A DNA stretch of 64,000 nt, taken from the NCBI RefSeq assembly GCF_905397285.1, contig NZ_CAJPUX010000001.1, positions 124,001-188,000 of the forward strand, written 5' to 3'. The stretch comes from Cupriavidus plantarum. GTDB taxonomy: Bacteria; Pseudomonadota; Gammaproteobacteria; Burkholderiales; Burkholderiaceae. The notes beneath the pieces were generated by a model. That model was not told the DNA's origin, made no database searches, and worked only from the letters and a program-made list of their open reading frames with translations. Shown piece after piece: positions 18,188 through 26,562 of this stretch (positions within the stretch are counted from its first letter, which is position 1; the number at the start of each line of letters is the position of its first letter). Made by a program: the position numbers and the translations under genes.

Positions 18188-19084
18188 ATGAAGTCCGATC
18201 TCGCGTCCGAACTGGAATTCTTCGTGCTGATTGCCCGACGGGGCAGCCTCGCCGCCGCCGCGCGCGATCTGGATCTGACGCCGCCCGCGGCGACCAAGCG
18301 GCTCGCGCAGATGGAGGCCCGCCTCGGCGTCCGCCTCGTCAACCGCACCACCCGCAGCGCAAGCCTGACCGCCGAGGGCGAAACCTACCTCACGTATGCC
18401 ACGCGCATCCTCGCCGAGCTACGCGCGATGGAAGAAGCCGTATCGAGCGGTGGCGTGGCGCCTCGCGGACTGCTGCGCGTCAACGCGACGCTCGGCTTCG
18501 GCCGGACCACGATCGCCCCGCTGGTCTCCGAGTTCGCGCGCCGCTTCCCGGAAGTCGAGGTGCAGTTGCAGGTGACGGACCGCCCGATCGATCTGGTCGA
18601 GAGCGGCTTCGACCTCGCCATCCGCTTCGGCACGCTGCCCGACAGCAGGCTTGCCGCGCGCCGCATCATGTCGAACCGGCGGTTCCTGTGCGCATCGCCC
18701 GGTTACCTCGAGCGGCATGGCATGCCGCGCACGCTAGCGGATCTCGCGCGGCATCGCTGCATCATTCATCGCCAGAACGACGATGCCTATGGCATCTGGC
18801 GCTTCACGCATCAGGATCACAGCGAGGCCATCAAGGTCGAGGGCAGTCTGTCCAGTAACGACGGCGACATCGTGCTCGGCTGGGCGCTGGATGGGCACGG
18901 CATCCTGATTCGCTCGGAATGGGACCTCGCGAAGTATCTCGAAAGCGGGCGTCTGCGCGTGGTGCTGCCCGAGTTCACGCTGCCCTCGGCGGACCTCTTC
19001 GTGTACTACGCGGACCGCCGTAACCAGAGCGCGCGCGCGAGGGCGTTCATCGACTTTCTCGTGGAAGCATTCGCGCGCGGCTGA
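18188..19084 (+). CDS. LysR-family transcriptional regulator of the D-tartrate genes
   Basis: This 298-residue LysR-type regulator has an N-terminal winged helix (LEFFVLIARRGSLAAAARDL, then RLAQMEARLGVRLVNRTTRS) and a periplasmic-binding-protein-like effector domain from about residue 90. It is transcribed divergently from tarD with palindromic sites between the start codons, the usual layout for a LysR activator of the neighbouring operon. A tartrate-like inducer is inferred. It resembles the regulator at 24156-25073 in subfamily features such as GLLRVNA and the LxFGR motif. Confidence 0.93.
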   Translation: MKSDLASELEFFVLIARRGSLAAAARDLDLTPPAATKRLAQMEARLGVRLVNRTTRSASLTAEGETYLTYATRILAELRAMEEAVSSGGVAPRGLLRVNATLGFGRTTIAPLVSEFARRFPEVEVQLQVTDRPIDLVESGFDLAIRFGTLPDSRLAARRIMSNRRFLCASPGYLERHGMPRTLADLARHRCIIHRQNDDAYGIWRFTHQDHSEAIKVEGSLSSNDGDIVLGWALDGHGILIRSEWDLAKYLESGRLRVVLPEFTLPSADLFVYYADRRNQSARARAFIDFLVEAFARG

Positions 19085-19235
19085 GGCTTGCATTCCCGCA
19101 GCATTTACATGGCGATGTAAAAACGCTGGCCATATGCGATGCGCGGCGAGGGAGCGCGTGCGCGGGACGCATAGCGCGCGCCGGGTCCCAACGGGCAAAG
19201 GTTCGCCACAGATTCGCCACGTCTAGCCACGGACA

Positions 19236-20018
19236 TGGCGCACCGCCGATCATTTCTCGCAGGCCAACCTGTTCTGGCGCAGCCAGTCGCCGGTGGAGCA
19301 GACGCAGATCGTGGATGCCTACACGTTCGAACTCTCGAAGGTGTCGAGCCCCGAGATCCGCCAGCGTGTGGTGGGCCAGCTCGTGCATATCGCGCCGGAA
19401 CTCGCGGATCAGGTCGCGGGCAAGCTCGGTATCGACGTGGTGCCGGTCGGCCCCGATGTGCCCATCGACGACTACGGCATCGCATCGTCGCCATCGCTCA
19501 GCCTCGATGCGCAGCCCAAGGGCGTGATCAAGGGGCGGCAGATCGCGGTGCTCGTCAATGACGGCGTGCGGGACGACGCCATCGACTCGCTGCGCAAGCT
19601 CGCCGATCAGCAGGGCGCGGTGGTGAAGATCATCGGCCCACGCGCGAATGCGGTGACCACGGCGAAGGGCGCGACGCTGCCCATCGATCATGCGCTGTAC
19701 TCGGTCGGCTCCGTGCTGTTCGACGCGGTGTACGTGCCCGATGGCGACAATCCGCCGACGGTTCCGGACGCCACCGCGCTGCTGTTCGTCAACGAAGCCT
19801 ACAAGCACTACAAGGCGATCGGCGCGGGCGGCACCGGAGCGCGACTGGTCGCTGCCGCGGCGCGGGCGGCGGGTCTCGACGGCGGCTTCGGCGGCTTCGG
19901 CGGCCCCGGCGTGCTGGTGGCGCAGAAGGACGACGCCGCGGGCCACAAGGGGTTTCTCGAGGCGGTCGGGCAGCATCGATGGTGGGATCGCCCGGACGCG
20001 CTGCGAGTGCCGGCCTAG
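19236..20018 (+). pseudogene. katE: C-terminal remnant of an HPII-type (KatE, large-subunit) catalase
   Basis: The reading frame shows the end of a large-subunit catalase: DHFSQANLFWRSQSPVEQTQ, then AYTFELSKV and the linker. The flavodoxin/DJ-1-like C-terminal domain follows (KGVIKGRQIAVLVNDGV, DALLFVNEAYKHYKAIGAGG, GPGVLVAQ). Full HPII enzymes have about 700-750 residues; only about 260 remain. The whole heme-binding core is missing, and an in-frame TAG lies at 19224-19226 just upstream. A GTG at 19293 could still express the C-terminal domain alone, but no ribosome site is evident. I read it as a deletion-derived pseudogene. Confidence 0.85.
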
Positions 20019-20168
20019 GCGCACGGTTTTTCTCGCTTTCCCGCATGGAGAGGGGGACCGGCATGCCGCAGGGCAGACCGGTATCCCTTGCCGCGAGCAT
20101 GTCATCCCGTGGTGCGGTATCCTTGCCGCCATGCGCCGCCTCGGCGGTCACCGCACTACATTGACAAC

Positions 20169-20765
20169 ATGAATGACACAGAAAGCGAGCTGATCGGCTC
20201 CGCGCGCCTGCCGACACGGTACGGCGAGTTCACCGCGCATGCCTTCAAGGGCGCGCACACGGGCACCGAGCACCTGGCCCTCACGATCGGAGACATCTCC
20301 GGCGAGAACGTGCTGACACGCCTGCATTCCGAATGCCTGACCGGCGACGTCTTCGGTTCGTGCCGCTGCGACTGCGGCGAGCAACTGGACCTTGCGATGC
20401 AAAAGATCGCCGAGGAAGGCCGTGGCATCCTGCTGTATCTGCGCGGCCATGAGGGCCGCGGCATCGGCCTGTCGAACAAGATCCGCGCGTATGCGCTGCA
20501 GGACGGCGGCCTCGACACGGTCGACGCTAACCTGGCGCTGGGTCAGGCCATCGACTCGCGCACCTATGCTTTTGCGGCCGATCTGCTGCGTCAATGGGGC
20601 GTCAAGTCGATTCGCCTGATGAGCAACAATCCCGTCAAGCAGCGCGCCCTCGAGGATGCCGGCATCGTCGTCGCCGAGCAGATGCGTCACATCGTCCCCT
20701 CCAATTCCGAGAACGAAAAATACCTCGCCACCAAGCGGTCTCGCATGGGTCACCTGCTGGACTGA
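20169..20765 (+). CDS. ribA: GTP cyclohydrolase II
   Basis: RibA opens GTP to a diaminopyrimidine, the first step of riboflavin synthesis. The 198-residue protein has the family length of the stand-alone enzyme. Cys56, Cys67 and Cys69 ([17 protein letters not shown]) are the zinc ligands, and [10 protein letters not shown] carries the substrate-binding Arg residues. The tail [20 protein letters not shown] is typical. The ATG at 20169 is chosen because the family N-terminus begins only a few residues before the first strand; no good Shine-Dalgarno is seen. It is monocistronic between the catalase remnant and the DUF2383 gene. Confidence 0.95.
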   Translation: MNDTESELIGSARLPTRYGEFTAHAFKGAHTGTEHLALTIGDISGENVLTRLHSECLTGDVFGSCRCDCGEQLDLAMQKIAEEGRGILLYLRGHEGRGIGLSNKIRAYALQDGGLDTVDANLALGQAIDSRTYAFAADLLRQWGVKSIRLMSNNPVKQRALEDAGIVVAEQMRHIVPSNSENEKYLATKRSRMGHLLD

Positions 20766-20903
20766 GGGTGTAGGTAAAGACCGACAGCGGGTTGCGAGCG
20801 CACCCGACAGTTTGCGAACGCTCGCTCTTCTATCTTGAATGCATGCCGCGCCTCGCGATGGACGCAGGGCGCAATTCAACGCAATTCAAGAAAGGAGAGA
20901 GCG

Positions 20904-21359
20904 ATGGCTGACAACAACGTATCCGTGCTGAACGATCTGATCGAGGTGTCGCGCGACGGCGAGGAAGGTTTCCGCAAGGCAGCCGAAGACGCGAAGAATC
21001 CAGAGCTCAAGACGCTGTTCTCGAGCCGCGCCACCGAATGTGGCGCAGCCGTGCGTGAATTGCAAAGCCAGGTCGCCGCCCTCGGCGGCAAGCCCGAGGA
21101 CCACGGCAGCGTGGCCGGTGCCCTGCACCGTGGCTGGGTGAGCCTGCGCAGCGCCGTGTCGGACCGCTCGGACCTCGCGATCCTCGAAGAGACGGAGAAG
21201 GGCGAGGACGTCGCGAAGAAGAAGTATGGCGACGCGCTGCAGGACGCGGACCTGAGCTTCGACATCCGCGCGCTGATCGAGCGCCAGTACCAGGGCGTGC
21301 TGCGCAATCACGACCTGATCCGCGATCTGCGTAATCGTTATCGCGCGAGCGGCGCGTAA
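20904..21359 (+). CDS. PA2169-type four-helix-bundle protein (DUF2383)
   Basis: This 151-residue soluble protein is predicted to be all helical, with ferritin-like pattern: VLNDLIEVSRDGEEGFRKAA, then LKTLFSSRATECGAAVRELQ and a GALHRGWVSLRSAVS helix. That matches the DUF2383/PA2169 family, whose function is not established (stress and metal roles have been suggested). AAAGGAG lies eight bases before the ATG at 20904. A strong terminator follows immediately, and bacterioferritin is the next gene, so iron or oxidative stress is a reasonable context. Confidence 0.88.
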   Translation: MADNNVSVLNDLIEVSRDGEEGFRKAAEDAKNPELKTLFSSRATECGAAVRELQSQVAALGGKPEDHGSVAGALHRGWVSLRSAVSDRSDLAILEETEKGEDVAKKKYGDALQDADLSFDIRALIERQYQGVLRNHDLIRDLRNRYRASGA

Positions 21360-21362
21360 TTG

Positions 21363-21393
21363 AAAAAAGGCGTTCTTCGGAACGCCTTTTTTT
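21363..21393 (+). terminator. UUCG-loop terminator after the DUF2383 gene
   Basis: GGCGTTC (21369-21375), loop TTCG, and GAACGCC (21380-21386) sit between A-run and T-run flanks. This is a textbook intrinsic terminator. Confidence 0.93.
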
Positions 21394-21511
21394 ATCCGCA
21401 AACGTGAATCGATACGTGAATCAAAATCAGATGCATTTGCGGGGAAATATCCACGGAAAATGCCGCGTTATGCCCGCAATGCCAATCCCCACTTGATCTT
21501 GCGAGATGACC

Positions 21512-21532
21512 CATTACCATGAAATGGTAATG
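21512..21532. promoter_or_regulatory. Perfect 9-bp inverted repeat upstream of bacterioferritin
   Basis: CATTACCAT (21512-21520) and ATGGTAATG (21524-21532) are perfect arms around GAA, ending 24 bp before the bfr start. It does not match the Fur consensus, so the cognate regulator is unknown. It could also be an mRNA hairpin in the leader. Confidence 0.6.
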
Positions 21533-21556
21533 AAGAGACAAGAGACGGGGATGACC

Positions 21557-22042
21557 ATGAAAGGCGACAAGAAGGCGATTCAGCTGCTGAATACCCAATT
21601 GAAGCACGAGCTGACGGCAATCAATCAGTATTTTCTGCATGCGCGCATCTACCGTCATTGGGGACTCAACGCGCTCGGCAAGCACGAGTACGACGAGTCG
21701 ATCGAGGAGATGAAGCACGCGGATCAGATCATTGAACGCATCCTCATGCTCGACGGTCTGCCCAATCTGCAGGACCTCGACAAGCTGCTGCTGGGCGAGA
21801 ACACCGAGGAGATGCTCGGCTGCGACCTCAAGCTCGAGCGCGTGTCCCAGACAAACCTCAAGGAGTCGATCAAGTATCTGGAGTCGATCGGCGACTATGT
21901 CTCGCGCGATGTCCTGACGCCGATCCTCGACGATACCGAAGACCATATCGAGTGGCTCGAGACGCAGCTCGAACTGATCCGCAAGGTTGGCCTGCAGAAC
22001 TACCAGCAGTCGGCAATGGGCGAGATCGGCGGGGGTCACTGA
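21557..22042 (+). CDS. bfr: Bacterioferritin
   Basis: Bacterioferritin oxidises and stores iron in a 24-subunit heme-bridged shell. The 161-residue protein keeps the ferroxidase ligands in [21 protein letters not shown] (Glu and His; Met is the heme ligand) and [11 protein letters not shown]. The ATG at 21557 ([11 protein letters not shown]) matches the family N-terminus; ATG 21551 two codons upstream is an alternative. A perfect palindrome at 21512-21532 sits in its leader. No bacterioferritin-associated ferredoxin gene is adjacent. Confidence 0.95.
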   Translation: MKGDKKAIQLLNTQLKHELTAINQYFLHARIYRHWGLNALGKHEYDESIEEMKHADQIIERILMLDGLPNLQDLDKLLLGENTEEMLGCDLKLERVSQTNLKESIKYLESIGDYVSRDVLTPILDDTEDHIEWLETQLELIRKVGLQNYQQSAMGEIGGGH

Positions 22043-22126
22043 GCCGCGCGCGTTCCTGCACGATTCTCCATCTTCGGCTACACTGCGGCCCGCAACACAT
22101 CGCGCGTCCATGCGGACGCCATCCGG

Positions 22127-22201
22127 GGCGGGGTGGCAGAGTGGTGATGCGACGGCCTGCAAAGCCGTTTACGACGGTTCGATTCCGTATCCCCGCCTCC
22201 A
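22127..22201 (+). tRNA. tRNA-Cys (anticodon GCA)
   Basis: A full cloverleaf can be drawn. Acceptor GGCGGGG (22127-22133) pairs with CCCCGCC (22191-22197), discriminator T and encoded CCA follow, and the anticodon arm ACGGC-CTGCAAA-GCCGT gives anticodon GCA. The T arm contains GGTTCGATTCC. U73 is the expected cysteine identity base. Confidence 0.97.
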
Positions 22202-22560
22202 TCGCTTCCTTTCTCTGCGTTCTCCTTCTCCTTCTACCTCTCCTTCTCCCCCCTTCGCTTCTTTCTACCCACGTTTTTTCTACGTTTCTGGCGCGGTTCG
22301 TGCTCGTTCCCCGTACGAAATCCGCAACGGGATGCACGGCGGGCCACCGTGAACCACAAGTGTGCATTTGCCTCTGGCAAGCTGCGGCCGATTGCGCTAC
22401 TGTGAGGCCGCGCGCCGCGATTGTCAGCATGTCACCGCTCGCTGGCGCGCGTCTGGATTGGCCGCGCGTCGTGCGTTGTCGTACGACGTGGGATGCAGCA
22501 TCCATGCTGGGCTTCCATGGTGAATATCGTCCACAGCGTTCAGCGATATCGAGGCTCCCG
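22202..22560. other. Gene-free spacer after tRNA-Cys
   Basis: The first ~100 bases are pyrimidine-rich (TTCT/CCTT runs) and end in a TTTTTT tract that may help end the tRNA transcript. The rest shows no convincing coding sequence, repeat or integrase-type attachment duplication. Reading frames that cross it lack ribosome sites and family resemblance. Confidence 0.5.
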
Positions 22561-23004
22561 ATGATCAAAGACATGCAGATCCGTGCCGCGCAGGCGGCCG
22601 ATATCCCTGCCATCGAGGCCGTCCTGGAGCGATGCGGCCTGCCGGCGGGGGATGTGGCGCTGCTCGTGGACCAGTTCCACGTGGCGGTGCTCGAGGCGCG
22701 CGTGGTCGGATGCGCGTGTGCCGAACGCTTCGGCGATACCGCGATGATCCGTTCGGTCGCGGTGTTGCACGAATGCCGCGACCAGGGCATCGCGACCCAT
22801 CTCGTGCGCGCCGCCATGATGCGCGCGCGCGCCAATGGCAGCCGGCGCGCCGTGCTGCTCACATCCAGTTGTCCCGACTACTTCGCGCGCTACGGTTTCT
22901 CGCTCGTGCAGGCCTCGCACCTGCCGGCGGAGGTGCGCGACTCCGAAGCTTTCCGAAGGCAGAGCAGCGGCTCGGCGCTGTGCATGTGCGCGCAGCTGGA
23001 TTGA
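22561..23004 (+). CDS. GNAT acetyltransferase, ArsN2-like
   Basis: This 147-residue single-domain GNAT acetyltransferase has the fold order of the family: IRAAQAADIPAIEAVL, the acetyl-CoA motif VAVLHECRDQGIATHLV, then RRAVLLTSSCPDYFARYGF. The C-terminal pattern HLPAEV, then SGSALCMCAQL, resembles ArsN2-type proteins linked to arsenic resistance. No ars operon is nearby, so the substrate is left open. ATG 22561 is used; an in-frame ATG four codons later is possible. Confidence 0.8.
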   Translation: MIKDMQIRAAQAADIPAIEAVLERCGLPAGDVALLVDQFHVAVLEARVVGCACAERFGDTAMIRSVAVLHECRDQGIATHLVRAAMMRARANGSRRAVLLTSSCPDYFARYGFSLVQASHLPAEVRDSEAFRRQSSGSALCMCAQLD

Positions 23005-23121
23005 TCGCTGCTCGGGGACGATCGGCTGTGCGGATTCTCTTCGGCAAGATTTGCGGAATCGCTCGATAATCCCGGATCCATCGCTCAGCGATCAGACTCG
23101 TCCAGACCAAAGGAGACCAGC

Positions 23122-24105
23122 ATGCCGACCACCGTTCGTGCCGTACGCCTTCATGAATTCGGCGCCCCGCAGGTAATGCGGCTCGAAGCGGTCGAGCTGC
23201 CCGATCCGGGCCCCGGCGAAGTGCGCGTCCGGCAGACAGCGATCGGCTTCAATTTCATCGACACGTACCAGCGCCGCGGCATTTATCCGCTGCCCTCGCC
23301 GACCGGTCTCGGCCATGAGGCGGCGGGCGTGGTGGAAGCGGTCGGTCCGGGCGTGACCGACATCGCGCCGGGCGTGCGCGTGGCGTACATGAACGCCGGT
23401 CTCGGCGCCTATGCGGAAGCGCGCAACGTGCCGGCCGACAAGCTCGTCGCGTTGCCGGACAACGTGTCCGACGAGCAGGCCGCCGCGATCATCTTCAAGG
23501 GCATGACCGCGCAATACCTCGTGCGCCATACCTACGCGATCCAACACGGCGACAAGGTGCTCGTGCATGCCGCGGCCGGTGGCGTCGGTCAAATTCTGAG
23601 CAGCTGGGCCAAGGCTCTCGGCGCGTTCGTGATCGGCACCGCGGGGTCCCCCGCCAAGTGCGAGATCGCGAAACGCATGGGCTGCGACGTGGCCATCGAC
23701 TACTCGCAGGACGACTGGGTCGGGCAGGTGCGTGCCGCGAGCGGCGGCACGGGCGTGCGCGTGGTCTACGACGCGGTGGGGAAGTCGACGTTTCTGGGCT
23801 CGCTGGATTGCGCGCAGGCGTTCGGCCTGGTCGTGCTGTATGGCGCGGCGTCGGGTCCGGCGCCGGCGATCGAGCCCGAGCTGCTCGCGAAGAAGGGCTG
23901 CCTGTTCCTGACGCGGCCCTCGGTGTTTCCGCACAACGCGGACGCGGCGCGCTTCCGCGCCAACGCGAAAGATCTGTTCGATGCGATCGCGGCCGGGCAT
24001 GTGAAGGTCGAGATCGGCCAGCGCTTTCCGCTTGCGGATGTCGCGCGCGCGCATGAAGCGGCGGAGCGCCGGGAGACGACAGGCGCGATCCTGCTCGTGC
24101 CCTGA
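23122..24105 (+). CDS. qor: NADPH:quinone oxidoreductase (zinc-independent MDR family)
   Basis: This 327-residue medium-chain dehydrogenase/reductase has the zeta-crystallin/Qor pattern. The N-terminal GroES-like domain contains GFNFIDTYQRRGIYPLP and GHEAAGVVEAVG. The Rossmann motif HAAAGGVGQ lies near residue 150, and the ending is AHEAAERRETTGAILLVP. The zinc-ligand Cys residues of alcohol dehydrogenases are absent. The enzyme reduces quinones with NADPH in the cytosol. The start is ATG 23122, after AAAGGAGA. Confidence 0.93.
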   Translation: MPTTVRAVRLHEFGAPQVMRLEAVELPDPGPGEVRVRQTAIGFNFIDTYQRRGIYPLPSPTGLGHEAAGVVEAVGPGVTDIAPGVRVAYMNAGLGAYAEARNVPADKLVALPDNVSDEQAAAIIFKGMTAQYLVRHTYAIQHGDKVLVHAAAGGVGQILSSWAKALGAFVIGTAGSPAKCEIAKRMGCDVAIDYSQDDWVGQVRAASGGTGVRVVYDAVGKSTFLGSLDCAQAFGLVVLYGAASGPAPAIEPELLAKKGCLFLTRPSVFPHNADAARFRANAKDLFDAIAAGHVKVEIGQRFPLADVARAHEAAERRETTGAILLVP

Positions 24106-24155
24106 GCCGCGGGCGCGGTGGTCACCACCCGAGGCGCGCCACCCTCCGTCGCCGG

Positions 24156-25073
24156 TCACCATCCATGATACGTGGCGCCCTCATCGTGCCCCGCGAAGCG
24201 TGCCGCGACAAAATCGACGAACGCGCGCACGCGGGCGGACAGCTTGTCGCCGCCCAGATAGACCGCATGAATGTCCGCGGGCGGCGAGGTCCAGTCCGGC
24301 AGCACCTGCCGCAGCCGTCCCGAGCGCAGCAGCGGGGCCACCTCCCATTCCGAGCGCAGCAGCACGCCGTGGCCCTGCAGAGCCCAGCCGACGGCGACTT
24401 CGCCATCGTTGGTCGCGGCGGGACCGCGCACCTTTACGGTTTCGTGGTGCCCGCCCGATTCCAGATGCCATGTGCCGTAGGCCGACTCGTTCTCCCGGAT
24501 CACGAGGCAACGGTGACGTTGCAGCGCACGCGGGGACGCGGGCTCGCCATGGGCGGCCAGATAGGCGGGCGCGGCGCACAGAAGGCGGCGATTCGCCGCG
24601 AGCCGCCGCGCGTTGAGACGCGCATCGGGAGGCTCGCCGACGAGAATGCCGACATCGTGGCCGCTCTCGGCCAGGCTCAGCGCGCGGTCGGTAAGCTGGA
24701 GCTGGACCTCGACGTCGGGATACGCCACGAGGAAGTCGGCGATGGCCGGCGCGAGGTGCCGCCGCCCGAAGCCGAGGGAGGCATTGACGCGCAGCAGCCC
24801 GCGCGGCGCGACGCGGCTGCCGCCGAGCCCCTGTTCCAGTTCTTCGAGTTCGGCCAGGATGCGTCCGCCCTGCGCCAGGTAGGACTCGCCCTCGGGCGTG
24901 ACCGAGAGCCGCCGCGTGGTCCGCTGGAGCAGTCGGACGCCGAGGCGCGCCTCCAGCGCGGCCAGCCGCTTGCTGGCCGCGGAGGGCGTGATGCCGAGTT
25001 GCTGCGCGGCGCCGGCCAGACTGCCGCGTTTGACCAGCAGCACGAAAAACGCGACGTCGGAGAACGGATCCAT
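24156..25073 (-). CDS. LysR-family transcriptional regulator
   Basis: This 305-residue LysR-type regulator has its winged helix at about 4-62 (FVLLVKRGSLAGAAQQLGIT, then RLAALEARLGVRLLQRTTRR) and an effector domain from about 90. ATG 25073 gives the canonical MDPFSDVAFFV start; the frame is open 43 codons upstream without family resemblance. It is divergent from the dehalogenase gene at 25186 with a 112-bp gap, which suggests it controls that gene. The inducer is unknown. Confidence 0.92.
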   Translation of the reverse strand: MDPFSDVAFFVLLVKRGSLAGAAQQLGITPSAASKRLAALEARLGVRLLQRTTRRLSVTPEGESYLAQGGRILAELEELEQGLGGSRVAPRGLLRVNASLGFGRRHLAPAIADFLVAYPDVEVQLQLTDRALSLAESGHDVGILVGEPPDARLNARRLAANRRLLCAAPAYLAAHGEPASPRALQRHRCLVIRENESAYGTWHLESGGHHETVKVRGPAATNDGEVAVGWALQGHGVLLRSEWEVAPLLRSGRLRQVLPDWTSPPADIHAVYLGGDKLSARVRAFVDFVAARFAGHDEGATYHGW

Positions 25074-25185
25074 CGATTCGTGAAACCAGTGACTGAATGA
25101 AAGTCGATGTGGGGCATTATATCGGCCACCGTCGTGATTACACTGTCCGCCATCGGCGCAATCCGAGCCGGGGCAAGGAGACGAG

Positions 25186-26064
25186 ATGTTCGAAGGATTC
25201 ACCGAGCGCAGCTTCGACTGCGGCGACGTCAGGATTCACGCGGTGGTGGGTGGGCAGGGGCCGGCCCTGCTGCTGCTTCACGGCCATCCGCAGACGCACG
25301 TGATCTGGCACAAGGTGGCGGGCGAGCTCGCGCGGCACTTCACCGTGGTGGCCACGGACCTGCGCGGGTATGGCGACAGCGACAAACCGGCCGGCCTGCC
25401 CGACCACAGCAACTACAGCAAGCGCGCGATGGCGGCCGACCAGCTCGCGGTGATGCGCGCGCTGGGCTTCGAGCGCTTCCGCGTGCTGGCCCACGACCGC
25501 GGCGGCCGCGTGGCGCACCGGCTCGCGCTGGACCATCCGCAGGCGGTGGAGAAGCTCGTTACGCTCGATATCGCGCCCACGCTCGCCATGTACGCCCAGA
25601 CCAATGAAGCATTTGCGCGCGCTTACTATCACTGGTTCTTCCTGATTCGCCCGGCCCCGTTCCCGGAAACGCTCATCGAGGCGGATCCCGCGCTCTATCT
25701 GCGGATGACCATGGGCACGCGCAGCGCCGGGCTTGCGCCGTTCACGGATGCCGCCATGGCGGAGTATCTACGCTGCCTGAAGCTGCCCGGCGCCGCGCAT
25801 GGCCTGTGCGAAGACTATCGCGCGAGCGCCGGCATCGACCTCGAACATGACCGCGAAGACCTCGAAGCGGGCCGCCAGGTCGAGTGCGAGATGCTTGCGC
25901 TCTGGGGCGCGGACGGCGCCGTCGGCCAATGCTTCCAGCCGCTCGAGGAGTGGCGCAAGGTTGCGCGGCATGTCACGGGCCACGCACTCCCAAGCGGCCA
26001 CTACATTGCCGAGCAAATTCCCGAGCGGTTACTGGAGGAAGTGCTTCCTTTCCTCAAGAGGTAA
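25186..26064 (+). CDS. Haloacetate (fluoroacetate-type) dehalogenase, alpha/beta hydrolase
   Basis: The 292-residue protein follows the fluoroacetate dehalogenase family. These enzymes hydrolyse haloacetates to glycolate and can break the C-F bond. The nucleophile Asp104 lies in HDRGGRVAHR with Arg105 and Arg108 as carboxylate binders. Asp128 sits in TLDIAPT, His149 and Trp150 in YYHWFF are halide-pocket residues, Tyr211 in CEDYRAS is the third, and His272 in SGHYIAEQ is the base. The oxyanion region is HGHPQTHVIWHKV. Spacing matches characterised members closely. The nucleophile Asp also excludes an epoxide hydrolase without a ring-opening Tyr pair. A divergent LysR gene probably regulates it. 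Confidence 0.88.
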   Translation: MFEGFTERSFDCGDVRIHAVVGGQGPALLLLHGHPQTHVIWHKVAGELARHFTVVATDLRGYGDSDKPAGLPDHSNYSKRAMAADQLAVMRALGFERFRVLAHDRGGRVAHRLALDHPQAVEKLVTLDIAPTLAMYAQTNEAFARAYYHWFFLIRPAPFPETLIEADPALYLRMTMGTRSAGLAPFTDAAMAEYLRCLKLPGAAHGLCEDYRASAGIDLEHDREDLEAGRQVECEMLALWGADGAVGQCFQPLEEWRKVARHVTGHALPSGHYIAEQIPERLLEEVLPFLKR

Positions 26065-26243
26065 TACCAGAAAGGGTTCGGATCTTTCCAGACGGGGACT
26101 CCGATGGCGCGCCAGGCGGCGCGCCATCGTGCATTTGTAGCGGTACGAACAAAATTTTTGAAAAGAGAATTTGACCGCTCGCGTGCACGGTTTCTCACAC
26201 GCTGGCATCATCGTTTCTTTGTGAAGTTCCGCAGGGGTAGGCG

Positions 26244-26274
26244 CTGAACATACATCCATGAATGAATGTATAAT
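26244..26274 (+). promoter_or_regulatory. Sigma70 promoter for the small membrane peptide gene
   Basis: A perfect -10 hexamer TATAAT (26269-26274) is preceded 18-19 bp upstream by a weak -35 (CTGAAC/TGAACA near 26244-26250). It lies 38 bp before the start at 26313. The rest of 26065-26243 shows nothing notable. Confidence 0.6.
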
Positions 26275-26312
26275 CGCGCGTCTCACGAAGAACCTCACAA
26301 GAAGAAATACCG

Positions 26313-26402
26313 ATGACGTACCGTTTTATTGCAGGCTGCCTCGCCGTCTGGCTCTCGATCTGTGTATTCGCGAACTGGGTGGCGGAGCGGCTTTGGGCCT
26401 GA
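26313..26402 (+). CDS. 29-residue single-pass membrane peptide
   Basis: The ATG at 26313 opens a 29-codon frame: MTYRFIAGCLAVWLSICVFA followed by NWVAERLWA and TGA. It is one hydrophobic helix with a short polar tail. A good promoter (TATAAT at 26269) and an AAGAAG sequence seven bases upstream support expression. The family is not recognised. It would act in the inner membrane if made. It is short, so the call rests on promoter, ribosome site and the clean hydrophobic pattern. Confidence 0.5.
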   Translation: MTYRFIAGCLAVWLSICVFANWVAERLWA

Positions 26403-26562
26403 CGTACCGGATTCTGGGAGGGACCGGGCGCTGACACCATGGGGCCATGGGGACATCCACCCATGCCCCATTCCCCGCGCGCGATGTCTCGCAGAGCCTC
26501 GGCATGTCTGGCTTTTTGTCGTCCCCTTTGCCGGGTCCTCTCTTCATCGCCGACGCTCTCTC

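Noticed and set aside
19104..19121. TTTACAT-GGCG-ATGTAAA inverted repeat after the tartrate LysR gene
   Set aside because: No T-run and no adjacent intact gene to control; could be chance or debris of the catalase deletion.
22127..22560. tRNA-Cys as an integration site
   Set aside because: No duplicated tRNA 3' end, integrase or compositional shift follows it.
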